A DNA stretch of 64,000 nucleotides. It comes from Bradyrhizobium manausense. GTDB taxonomy: Bacteria; Pseudomonadota; Alphaproteobacteria; Rhizobiales; Xanthobacteraceae. The stretch covers positions 1,240,001 through 1,304,000 of the forward strand of contig NZ_JAFCJI010000002.1 in NCBI RefSeq assembly GCF_018131105.1, given 5' to 3'. Each line of letters starts with the position of its first letter. Positions within the stretch are counted from its first letter, which is position 1. The notes below the pieces were generated by a model. The model was not told the origin of the DNA, did not search any database, and was given only the letters and a program-made list of their open reading frames with translations. The position numbers and the translations under genes are program-made. Below are positions 25,942 through 33,643 of this stretch, in pieces.

Positions 25942-26849
25942 GAAACACCTTTTCCGAGACGCTGTACGCGGAGGCGACCGCCAACCCTGACATCTATATC
26001 GTCGTCGCCGACATCTCGCCGGCCGGCAGCATGGGAAAATTCTCCAGCGAATATCCTGAGCGATTCATCAACGTCGGCGTTGCAGAGCAAAGCATGATCG
26101 GCATCGCGGCAGGCCTCGCACTGAAGGGCTGCCAGCCCTTCGCCTACACCATCGCGACCTTCAGCCTCTACCGTCCGTTCGAGATGATCCGCGACGATCT
26201 CTGCTACCAGAACCTGCCCGTCACGGTCGTCGGCATGGGCGCGGGCGTGATCTATTCGACGCTGGGCGGCACACACCATACCCAGGAGGACATCGCAATC
26301 GCCTCCGCGCTGCCCAACATGCAGGTGCTCGCGCCCTGCGATCCCCTCGAATGCATCGAGGCCACGCGCTGGTGCGCGCGGCAGAAGAATGGGCCGGTGT
26401 ATCTGCGTATCGGCAAGGCCGGCGAGCCGGTGCTGACAGCAAACGCCGAACCCTGGCAGTTCGGCAAGCTGCGCTATCTTCGCCGCGGCAGCGACGTCTG
26501 CATCCTCACCTATGGCGTGATCACGGCGATGGCGACTGCGATCGCCGACAAGCTCGCCGCGCAAGGACGCTCGGTCTCGCTGGTTTCGGCGCATACGCTG
26601 AAGCCGCTCGACCGTGACGGCATCACGACCGCGCTGCAACAGCACAGCCATGTCGTGGTGATCGAGGAACATGCGCCGCAGGGCGGGCTCGCCTCGCAGG
26701 TGAAGCAGATCGCGTGGGACGTCCGCGCCACCTGCCGGCTCGATACGTTCACCCTGCAGGATGCCTTCATCCACAATTACGGCTCGACCAATGATCTGCT
26801 CGCGGCGCATGGCCTGTCGCCCGAACGGATCCTGGCCACGATCGGCTGA
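25938..26849 (+). CDS. Transketolase, C-terminal subunit
   Basis: A 303-residue pyrimidine-binding half of transketolase, starting at a GTG that overlaps the stop of the N-terminal subunit. It has the catalytic glutamate in NVGVAEQSMIGIAAG (about residue 51), the family segment GVIYSTLGGTHHTQEDIA and the C-terminal transketolase fold (VCILTYGVITAMA). Together the subunits transfer a two-carbon unit between a ketose and an aldose phosphate. Small C-terminal halves like this also occur in deoxyxylulose phosphate synthase-like enzymes, so the exact reaction could differ. The next gene starts nine bases downstream. Confidence 0.9.
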   Translation: MRNTFSETLYAEATANPDIYIVVADISPAGSMGKFSSEYPERFINVGVAEQSMIGIAAGLALKGCQPFAYTIATFSLYRPFEMIRDDLCYQNLPVTVVGMGAGVIYSTLGGTHHTQEDIAIASALPNMQVLAPCDPLECIEATRWCARQKNGPVYLRIGKAGEPVLTANAEPWQFGKLRYLRRGSDVCILTYGVITAMATAIADKLAAQGRSVSLVSAHTLKPLDRDGITTALQQHSHVVVIEEHAPQGGLASQVKQIAWDVRATCRLDTFTLQDAFIHNYGSTNDLLAAHGLSPERILATIG

Positions 26850-26858
26850 GGGCGAACG

Positions 26859-27734
26859 ATGCGCGTGCTCGTGACCGGCGTCTCCGGCTTCTCGGGCAGC
26901 GCCGTCGCGCGTCGGCTCGCGGGCGGCGGCCATGATGTCTTGGGCATCCATCGCCGCGACACGAATTTCCTTACCCCGCTGCGCGGCGTCGCGCGGCTCG
27001 AACTGATCCGAACCGATCTCATCGACGCCGGCAAACTTCCCGGCCCGTTCGACGCCATCGTGCACACGGCTGCAACGTCACCCGGCCCGGGCGTCGATGT
27101 CACAACGCTCGTTCGCGACAATGTCGATGCGAGCTTCGCGCTGATCGAAACCGCCCAACGCTGGGGCGCCAGCCGCTTCATCTTCTTCTCGTCGCTCTCT
27201 TACTATGGCCGGATTGCGCAGGACATCGTCGACGAAGCCACGCCGATACGTGATCCCGACGCCTATGGCGCGACGAAACTCATCGCCGAGCAGCGGCTCG
27301 CCGAACTCTCGGCCGAATTTTCCACGCTGGCGCTGCGCCTGCCGGGAATCGTTGGCCCGGGGGCGCATCGGAATTGGCTCGCAGGCGTGGCGTCGCGGCT
27401 GCGGGCCGGCGAACCAATACGCGCCTTCCATCTCGACCGCCTCTACAACAATGCAGCCCATATCGACGACATCGCCGCACTCGTCCAGGCCGTGCTGACC
27501 CGCGAGCCCTGGCGTGGCTTCGACGCGGCGGTGCTCGGCGCCGCGGGATCGCTGACGGTGCGCGAAATCATTGAACGCCTTGCGCTCGCCCTCGGGGTGT
27601 CGGCCAAGATCGAAGAGACCGCCCCGACCAACACATCGTTCACGCTTTCGAGCGCGCATGCGATCACGCGCTACGGTTACCAGCCGTTGGAGATCGGGAC
27701 GCTGATCGATCGTTACGGCCGCGAGATCGGCTAG
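26859..27734 (+). CDS. NAD-dependent epimerase/dehydratase (SDR)
   Basis: A 291-residue extended SDR with VTGVSGFSGSAVA at the N-terminus, the serine segment IFFSSLSYYG near residue 111 and the catalytic YGATK near residue 138. It is the last plus-strand gene of the sugar run. Its TAG at 27732-27734 overlaps the TAG of the convergent radical SAM gene. It is the third epimerase of the locus and is more distant in sequence from the two at 18671 and 19660, so it probably handles a different intermediate. Confidence 0.85.
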   Translation: MRVLVTGVSGFSGSAVARRLAGGGHDVLGIHRRDTNFLTPLRGVARLELIRTDLIDAGKLPGPFDAIVHTAATSPGPGVDVTTLVRDNVDASFALIETAQRWGASRFIFFSSLSYYGRIAQDIVDEATPIRDPDAYGATKLIAEQRLAELSAEFSTLALRLPGIVGPGAHRNWLAGVASRLRAGEPIRAFHLDRLYNNAAHIDDIAALVQAVLTREPWRGFDAAVLGAAGSLTVREIIERLALALGVSAKIEETAPTNTSFTLSSAHAITRYGYQPLEIGTLIDRYGREIG

Positions 27735-28870
27735 GTCCGATCGTCCTCGCGATAGCAGCCCTTGCAGACCTCGGGAATGCGGCCCTCGCGGTGATCCCGG
27801 CGAAAGGTCTCGTAGGCCTCGCCGTGCCAGATCGCGACGAGATCCTCGGCATTACCGAGATCGACAACCTCGGGGTTGGCGATGGTGCAGCAGGGAACGG
27901 TGCGCATGTCGGAGGAGACATAAAGCCGTTCGAACGGCCAGGGGCAGAGCTTGTCGGTCCTGCGCCAGCTATATTTGTCCGTGACGTTCCAGAACGCTAC
28001 GCGCACGCCGAGCTCGCGGCCGCGCGCCATCAGCCGCTCGCAGAGGTCCTCGGTGAAGGCATCGTCCGCGACGATGTCGCGCAACGCCGCACCCCATTTG
28101 TCCTGGCCCCAATTGGTGAGATCGAGCGAGAAGGCGAGGCTGGTGAAGCCGGCCTCGGCGGCAAGCTCGACGAAATCAGGCAACTGGTGCCGGTTGGACT
28201 GTTGCACCACCACCCACATCTTGGTGCGGTCGACACCGATCTCGCGGGAATAGGCGTTGATCAGCTTGCAATTGGCGATGACGCGCGAAAACACCGAACC
28301 GCGGCGGATGCTCTCGAACGTCGCCTCGTCGGCGCCGTCGATCGATATCTGCACTTCGTTCGGATCGGCGTCGATCAACCGGCGATAATTCTCGCGCAGA
28401 TGCAGCAGCGAGGCGTTGGTGGTGGTACGCACCCAGATCTCGCGCTCGCGCGCATGACGCAGCATCGTGAGATAGGCATCGCCCTGCATCAGCGGCTCGC
28501 CCATGCCCTGGAGCTTGATCTCGATCAGGCCGTATTGGTGATCGAGCAGCGCCTTGAAGCTCTCGAGCGGCATGTCGCCGGCGCGCTGGCCTTTGTGCCA
28601 ATCGCTGACCTGACACATGGTGCAGCGAAAATTGCAGCGGCTGACATTCTCGATGTCGAGCTTGATCGGCAGATAATCGACGATGGTGCGGTCGGTCCGC
28701 GCGCGCAGATATCTATCGTAGTTCGCACGCCGGCGCGGATCGAAGGCCAGCGCCCGCTCACGCTGGGCAACGTATGCGGCCGAGCCCATCGACGGCTCCG
28801 GCGCCGGCAAATTGCGCAGAAACGCAGCGCTTGCGGCAGGTCGTTCGATCGTATCGGCGTCGTGAGCCAT
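27731..28870 (-). CDS. Radical SAM/SPASM domain protein
   Basis: About 379 residues from ATG 28870. The radical SAM [4Fe-4S] motif is CNFRCTMC near residue 79, followed by LQGMGEPLMQ and other barrel motifs. The C-terminal SPASM/Twitch region has Cys residues in KLCPWPF, VPCCTIAN and VCKGCYRE, enough for one further cluster. Relatives include dehydrogenases and mutases that act on sugars, cyclitols or peptides. No precursor peptide gene is visible nearby, so with the adjacent sugar locus a carbohydrate substrate is more likely. It converges with the epimerase gene and overlaps it by four bases. An earlier Met exists 18 codons upstream. Confidence 0.85.
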   Translation of the reverse strand: MAHDADTIERPAASAAFLRNLPAPEPSMGSAAYVAQRERALAFDPRRRANYDRYLRARTDRTIVDYLPIKLDIENVSRCNFRCTMCQVSDWHKGQRAGDMPLESFKALLDHQYGLIEIKLQGMGEPLMQGDAYLTMLRHAREREIWVRTTTNASLLHLRENYRRLIDADPNEVQISIDGADEATFESIRRGSVFSRVIANCKLINAYSREIGVDRTKMWVVVQQSNRHQLPDFVELAAEAGFTSLAFSLDLTNWGQDKWGAALRDIVADDAFTEDLCERLMARGRELGVRVAFWNVTDKYSWRRTDKLCPWPFERLYVSSDMRTVPCCTIANPEVVDLGNAEDLVAIWHGEAYETFRRDHREGRIPEVCKGCYREDDRT

Positions 28871-29019
28871 TTGCGTCCGTCGCGGCGGGATCCAGGCGAC
28901 CCCTGATGTCTGGGCAGAACGCAAAACTGATTCGGGTTAAAATCGACCATCATTCGCGCGGCATGGCAAGGCCTGGTCCGGCCGCTCCGTACAAGTCCGG
29001 TGGATCAACGCGACCGCGC

Positions 29020-30252
29020 TCAGATCACATAGAAGCCGTGCGTATCGTCGCGGCGAAGCTGGTCGACGAGGCCGTATTCCCACTCGAGATAGGCCTGCAT
29101 GGCGCGCTCGGCGATATCGGTTCCCTCGTAGGGGCGGCGGTAGCGATGCGCGGGGTCAGGCTTCGGCAGGACCAGCGGCGGGCCGACCTCGAGCGCGCCG
29201 GCATAGCCACCCTCGAGCACGTAAACCTCCCAGCCCATCTGCGCGAGCCAGGACGCCGTCATGTCGGCGCGCACGCCCTTGTCGTCGGTCAGAAGGATGC
29301 GCGCACCGCGCACCGGCGCGGCCATATCGGTCTCCTGCACAAGCTGTCCGCCGGGATAGTGGCGGAAGCCCTTGAGGTGACCGGCCGTGTATTCCTCGGC
29401 GTCGCGCACATCGAAGCGGTAGAGTGTGCGACCGGTCTCGGCGACCAGCGCCGACATCTCGTTTGCGCCGACATGACGGACGCCGGCGCTGTAGGCGACG
29501 TCGCGGGCATTGGCCGGCCCACCCTCGAACGACCCGACGGCACCGCGCCGGTCGGCACCATGAGCCAGCGTGTGCCGCGCCAGCGTCCAGCCGATCGTGC
29601 CATTGCGCAGCGCGCGCACCTTGTTGGGCACGCCGGCATTGATCAGCGACTGGGTGCCGATGATCGAGCGGGTGCGGCCGGCGCAATTGATGATGATCGT
29701 CGTATCGGGATCCGGCGCAGCCTGACCGGCCCGCAGCACCAGTTCCGCGCCGGGCACGCTGACCGAGCCCGGAATGTTCATGATCGTATACTCGTCGAAG
29801 CGGCGAACATCGAGAATGGCGATGTTGGCCTTGTCGGCGATCAGCTTTGCCACTTCGTCTGCACTGAACGACGGCGTGTGGCGGCGCGCCTCGACCAGCT
29901 CGCCGAACGCCTTTGAATAGGAATTGACGTCCTCGAACACCTCGTAGCCTGCGGCGCGCCAGGCTTTCAGCCCACCATCGAGCGCACGGACATTGCCGTA
30001 GCCAAGTGCCGCAAGGCGCTCGGCTCCCGACGCGACCAGCCCCTCACCGTCATCAAAGAGCACGACCGGCACGTCCTTGCGCGGCAGCCGCACCTCAGCC
30101 TCGATCGCGATCCTATCCACCGCCATGTTGGCCGCAAACAGCGGATGCCCGGTGGCGAAGGCCGCCTCATGCCTGAGATCGAGCAGCGCGATCTCTTCGC
30201 GCAGCAGCAGCGCGCGGCGGATATCGGCGGGGGTGACAGTCGGAGGCTTCAT
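29020..30252 (-). CDS. Three-domain rhodanese-like protein with one intact active site
   Basis: A 410-residue protein built from three rhodanese folds (about residues 1-110, 125-245 and 260-365) and a short tail. Only the second domain keeps the catalytic cysteine, in INCAGRTRS. The equivalent loops of the first and third domains read LFDDGEGLV and LTDDKGVRA and lack Cys. The single active site would carry a persulfide and transfer sulfur; the other two domains are probably structural or binding modules. It follows the radical SAM gene on the same strand with about 150 bp between them, so co-transcription is possible but not certain. Start ATG 30252. Confidence 0.85.
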   Translation of the reverse strand: MKPPTVTPADIRRALLLREEIALLDLRHEAAFATGHPLFAANMAVDRIAIEAEVRLPRKDVPVVLFDDGEGLVASGAERLAALGYGNVRALDGGLKAWRAAGYEVFEDVNSYSKAFGELVEARRHTPSFSADEVAKLIADKANIAILDVRRFDEYTIMNIPGSVSVPGAELVLRAGQAAPDPDTTIIINCAGRTRSIIGTQSLINAGVPNKVRALRNGTIGWTLARHTLAHGADRRGAVGSFEGGPANARDVAYSAGVRHVGANEMSALVAETGRTLYRFDVRDAEEYTAGHLKGFRHYPGGQLVQETDMAAPVRGARILLTDDKGVRADMTASWLAQMGWEVYVLEGGYAGALEVGPPLVLPKPDPAHRYRRPYEGTDIAERAMQAYLEWEYGLVDQLRRDDTHGFYVI

Positions 30253-30520
30253 GGCGTGAACCCAAACAAGGAGGTGCCATGGGCTTTTGAACGATTGTCG
30301 AGCTGTTGGCTAGTCGTACCGGGAAATTCGCAGCTTAGGTGAGAGGGGCATCGTCGCAAGCAGTTGGAGCCTACGAGATGAACACACCTGCTCATTGCCG
30401 ATGGTGACTGCACATGATCGACGACCACGGGGGCAGTACGCCATGCTCACGTCATTTTGAACAGACTAACTGCGCAGCTAACCTTTACAGATTAGCTTCC
30501 TATATGCCAGTCAATCTGCC
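30253..30520. promoter_or_regulatory. Divergent intergenic region with palindromes before the MarR gene
   Basis: It separates the rhodanese gene from the MarR gene. TAACTGCGCAGCTA (30468-30481) is a 14-bp palindrome with one mismatched pair, and CAGATT (30489-30494) is repeated inverted as AATCTG (30514-30519) just before the MarR start. Either could be the MarR operator. No confident -35/-10 pair was found. The rest holds nothing I recognise. Confidence 0.4.
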
Positions 30521-30973
30521 ATGATCAATTCGTCGGACCAACGCCCGTCCGCGCGCGCCGGCGCGCTCGCTGAAGACCTCCGTTCGCTGGTCGGAAAGCT
30601 GAAGCGCCGACTTCGCGAGCAGACTGGCCCGGAGGACCTGACGCCGTCTCAGGTGTCGATCCTGCTGCGCCTGGAAAAGGACGGTCCCGCCACGGTGTCG
30701 AGCCTGGCCCGATCGGAAAAAATGCGCCCGCAATCGATGAGCAGCGCGGTCGCCGCTCTTCTGGCCGCGGGTCTGGTCAGTGGCGCACCAGATCCGGAGG
30801 ACGGCCGTCAAACCATCCTGTCGCTGACGAAAGCATGCCGCGAATGGATCCGGGTCGGTCGTGCCGCCCGGCAGGACTGGCTCTCACGCACCATTTCGGC
30901 GCGGCTGTCAGCGCGGGAGCAGGACGAGCTCGCTGCGGCCGTCTCTCTGCTCAAGCGGCTCGTCGACGATTGA
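30521..30973 (+). CDS. MarR family transcriptional regulator
   Basis: A 150-residue winged-helix regulator. The HTH is around residues 55-80 (TVSSLARSEKMRPQSMSSAVAAL) and the wing is LVSGAPDPEDGRQTIL with the usual D-G-R turn. Helices at both ends form the dimer interface (KLKRRLREQTG and AAVSLLKRLVDD). It is followed by a small membrane protein and an MFS exporter, a typical layout for drug-responsive MarR control, and probably regulates both and itself. Start ATG 30521. Confidence 0.9.
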   Translation: MINSSDQRPSARAGALAEDLRSLVGKLKRRLREQTGPEDLTPSQVSILLRLEKDGPATVSSLARSEKMRPQSMSSAVAALLAAGLVSGAPDPEDGRQTILSLTKACREWIRVGRAARQDWLSRTISARLSAREQDELAAAVSLLKRLVDD

Positions 30974-31016
30974 CACGGGCGATCATCGCGTTGTTGGCGA
31001 CAAGGAGCGCGCAGGA

Positions 31017-31346
31017 ATGAACTGGCTTCATCTCGTTTCTTATTTTTGGGGCGGCGCATTTCTTGCGAACGCCGTGCCACATCTCGTGAGTGGCCAACGC
31101 GGGGAGCCGTTCCAGACCCCGTTCGCAACGCCGCGGGGCGAAGGGCTGTCCTCGTCGATGGTCAACGTGCTCTGGGGTTCGTTCAACCTTGTCGTCGGAT
31201 ACCTCCTCGTCTGCCGCGTCGGAGAATTTTCCCTCCTGCACTCGGGCGATGTCGTCGCACTCGGGCTCGGCATGCTGCTATTGAGCTTGTTTCTCGCACG
31301 GCGCTTCGGCCGGTTCCACGGCGGCAACACGCCAACGGGGGCGTGA
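31017..31346 (+). CDS. Small membrane protein, function unknown
   Basis: 109 residues from ATG 31017, chosen because AAGGAG lies about ten bases upstream and the peptide begins with a membrane segment. Three hydrophobic stretches are visible (about residues 5-22, 48-65 and 75-93), so it is an inner-membrane protein. I recognise no domain. Its stop overlaps the GTG of the MFS exporter gene by four bases, and it follows the MarR gene by about 43 bp, so the three form an operon. A helper role for the exporter is possible but not shown. Confidence 0.75.
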   Translation: MNWLHLVSYFWGGAFLANAVPHLVSGQRGEPFQTPFATPRGEGLSSSMVNVLWGSFNLVVGYLLVCRVGEFSLLHSGDVVALGLGMLLLSLFLARRFGRFHGGNTPTGA

Positions 31347-32572
31347 GCGTGCCGACCGCGGGCACATTTCGCTCACTGCGCAACTACAATTACCGTGTCT
31401 GGGCTGCAGGTGCGCTGGTGTCCAACACCGGAACGTGGATGCAGCGCGCCGCGCAGGACTGGCTCGTTCTCACCGAGCTGACACGGCACAACGCCTCGGC
31501 GGTGGGCATGGTGATGGCGCTGCAGTTCGGACCACAGCTGCTGCTGATGCCGTGGACGGGTTATGCCGCCGACCATTTCAACCAGCGGCGGCTGCTGGTC
31601 GCGACCCAGGCAACGATGGGCGTGCTGGCGCTGGTGCTCGGTCTTCTCACTGTCACCGGCCTTGTGCAGCTCTGGCACGTTTATGTGTTCGCTTTCCTGT
31701 TCGGTTGCGCTGCAGCCTTCGATGCCCCGGTGCGTCAGACCTTCGTGGCCGAGCTCGTCGGCGACGGCGAACTCTCGAATGCGATTGCGCTGAACTCAAC
31801 GTCCTTCAATGCCGCACGGATGGTGGGGCCAGCGATCGCAGGGATCGTCATCGCCTCGATCGGCACCGGCTGGGCCTTTCTTCTCAATGCCGCATCTTTC
31901 ATGGCGGTGCTCTGCTCACTCGCCCTGCTGCGCACCTCGGAGCTTCGCCCGAATGCGCGGGCGCACAGGGCACCGGGCGGCATGACCGAGGGGTTTCGCT
32001 ACGTCTGGTCACGCAGCGATCTCAGGGCGATCATGATCATGCTGTTCCTGATCGGCACGTTCGGGCTGAATTTTCCGATTTTCATCTCGACTATGGCGGT
32101 CAGCGTCTTCCACACCGATGCGCGTGGCTTCGGCCTGTTGTCGTCGACAATGGCGATTGGCACCATCTCGGGCGCGCTGCTGGCTGCCGGGCGCGCGCAG
32201 CCGAAATTCGTCTCGCTGCTGCTGGGCGCCGCAACGTTTGGCGCCGGCTGCACGCTGGCGGCGCTTGCACCCAGCTACTGGCTGTTTGCCGGCTCGCTCA
32301 TCCTGATCGGAGTCGCGGCGCTGACGGTCACCAACACGTCTAACGCCATGATGCAGCTCTCCACCGAGCCGCGGATGCGGGGGCGCGTGATGGCACTGCG
32401 CCTCGGCGTCGCGCTTGGCGGCACGCCGATCGGCGCACCGATCGTCGGATGGGTCGCGGACAATCTGGGCCCGCGCTGGGCGCTCGGCGTCGGTGCGGCG
32501 GCCGGTTTTGCCGCCGCGCTCGTCGCGGCCCGGGCCATGTCGGCGCGCACCGCGGACGATGACAGCGAATGA
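31343..32572 (+). CDS. MFS transporter (EntS/MFS_3-like exporter)
   Basis: A 409-residue transporter with about 12 membrane segments. It starts at GTG 31343, which overlaps the previous stop (GTGA) and is preceded by a G-rich stretch; the open frame further upstream is out-of-frame coding sequence of the small membrane protein. The N-terminus FRSLRNYNYRVWAAGALVSNTGTWMQ is typical of the MFS_3 group, which includes the enterobactin exporter EntS. Motif A-like TGYAADHFNQRRLL follows TM2. Export of a small molecule under MarR control is the likely role. Confidence 0.88.
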   Translation: MSVPTAGTFRSLRNYNYRVWAAGALVSNTGTWMQRAAQDWLVLTELTRHNASAVGMVMALQFGPQLLLMPWTGYAADHFNQRRLLVATQATMGVLALVLGLLTVTGLVQLWHVYVFAFLFGCAAAFDAPVRQTFVAELVGDGELSNAIALNSTSFNAARMVGPAIAGIVIASIGTGWAFLLNAASFMAVLCSLALLRTSELRPNARAHRAPGGMTEGFRYVWSRSDLRAIMIMLFLIGTFGLNFPIFISTMAVSVFHTDARGFGLLSSTMAIGTISGALLAAGRAQPKFVSLLLGAATFGAGCTLAALAPSYWLFAGSLILIGVAALTVTNTSNAMMQLSTEPRMRGRVMALRLGVALGGTPIGAPIVGWVADNLGPRWALGVGAAAGFAAALVAARAMSARTADDDSE

Positions 32573-32581
32573 ACCGCGCGC

Positions 32582-33466
32582 TTAGGCGATGGCGGGGCTG
32601 GTCAGCTCGTCCAACTTCGTCTTGAGGGCAGCGCCATCCGACAACGCGCGCAGCGGCGGCCGCACGCGCAGCCAGCCGGAATCGCCGGTCTGAGCGGCGA
32701 GAATGGCCTTCAGCGTCGTGAGGAACGATGGCGACTTCACCACGATATCGACCGCAGCCTGCATGCGCGCCTCGACATCCTTGCCGTCGATCATCGCCTT
32801 GACCAGCTCCGGCGCGATGTTGGCCATGCCGCAGATGGTGCCCGCGCCGCCGCCGGCGATCGCACGCGCGATGTCGGTTTCATTGCCGACTGTGATGGCC
32901 AGTTCAGGCGCCGCAGCGCGGAATGCCTGGAACTGCTTGAAGTCGCCGCTGGAGTCCTTCAGGCCTGCGACCACCTTGCCGTAACGCTTGCGCAGATTCG
33001 CAGCGACGCTGGTCGGGATCGCGACACCGGAAACCTGCGGAATGTGATAGAGATAGGCGCGCAGGCGATCGTCCGCGACACCGTCGAAGATCGCGGCGAA
33101 TGCGTCCTCGATCCCGGCGGGCGGCACGCTGCGATCGAAATAGGGCGGCAGATACAGCACGTGGCAGAGCCCGAGGCCGAGCACGGCGCGCGTCAGCGCG
33201 ATGCTGTCGCTGATCGCAGAGAAGCCGCCGCCGACGCCGATGCGCTCTGCCGGCACGCCAGCCTTGATTACGGCTTCGATGGTCGCGACGCGTTCGGCGA
33301 CATTGAACGAGGTGCCCTCACCGGTCGTGCCGAACAGCACGACGCCGTCGACGCCCTTGCCGAAGAGACGCTTCGCATGAGCGGCGAGCTTTGCGGAGTC
33401 CACGCTCCCGTCGGTCGCCAGCGGCGTCGCCGACGCCACCCAGAACCCGCGAATTGCCTCCGTCAT
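32582..33466 (-). CDS. Dihydrodipicolinate synthase family protein
   Basis: A 294-residue class I aldolase-fold protein, the standard length of the family. GTTGEGTSFN near residue 46 is the conserved phosphate/carboxylate-binding motif, YLPPYFD and YLYHIPQVSG carry the tyrosine region, and VAGLKDSSGD contains the Schiff-base lysine (about residue 165). Divergent transcription from a GlcD-type FAD oxidase and its GntR regulator suggests breakdown of a 2-keto-3-deoxy sugar acid or another hydroxyacid, not lysine synthesis (inference). Start ATG 33466. Confidence 0.85.
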   Translation of the reverse strand: MTEAIRGFWVASATPLATDGSVDSAKLAAHAKRLFGKGVDGVVLFGTTGEGTSFNVAERVATIEAVIKAGVPAERIGVGGGFSAISDSIALTRAVLGLGLCHVLYLPPYFDRSVPPAGIEDAFAAIFDGVADDRLRAYLYHIPQVSGVAIPTSVAANLRKRYGKVVAGLKDSSGDFKQFQAFRAAAPELAITVGNETDIARAIAGGGAGTICGMANIAPELVKAMIDGKDVEARMQAAVDIVVKSPSFLTTLKAILAAQTGDSGWLRVRPPLRALSDGAALKTKLDELTSPAIA

Positions 33467-33557
33467 AGCACCACCCGTTGTTGCGGCTCCCGGCCAAGTC
33501 TCTGATCACCAACGATCTTAAGGACCTGCCAAGCCTTGTTTTTGCTTTACTTTTTAT

Positions 33558-33578
33558 CTTGTACCTTACATACAAGGT
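33558..33578. promoter_or_regulatory. Putative GntR operator in the divergent promoter
   Basis: CTTGTA (33558-33563) and TACAAG (33571-33576) form an inverted repeat, and an overlapping pair ACCTT (33563-33567) and AAGGT (33574-33578) forms a second. They lie in an AT-rich stretch between the DHDPS-family gene and the FAD oxidase gene. FCD-type GntR proteins often bind sites with TTGTA-like half-sites, and such a regulator is encoded at 35065. Confidence 0.5.
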
Positions 33579-33643
33579 CGACGCAAATCCTTTCAGCCCT
33601 CGCGGTGCGCATGAGGCGCAGCCGAAATTGGAGGAGGTCTCGC

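Noticed and set aside
30278..30289. Strong AGGAGGT followed by ATG and a three-residue ORF (M-G-F-stop)
   Set aside because: Too short to support; no attenuation structure or regulated gene directly follows on that strand.
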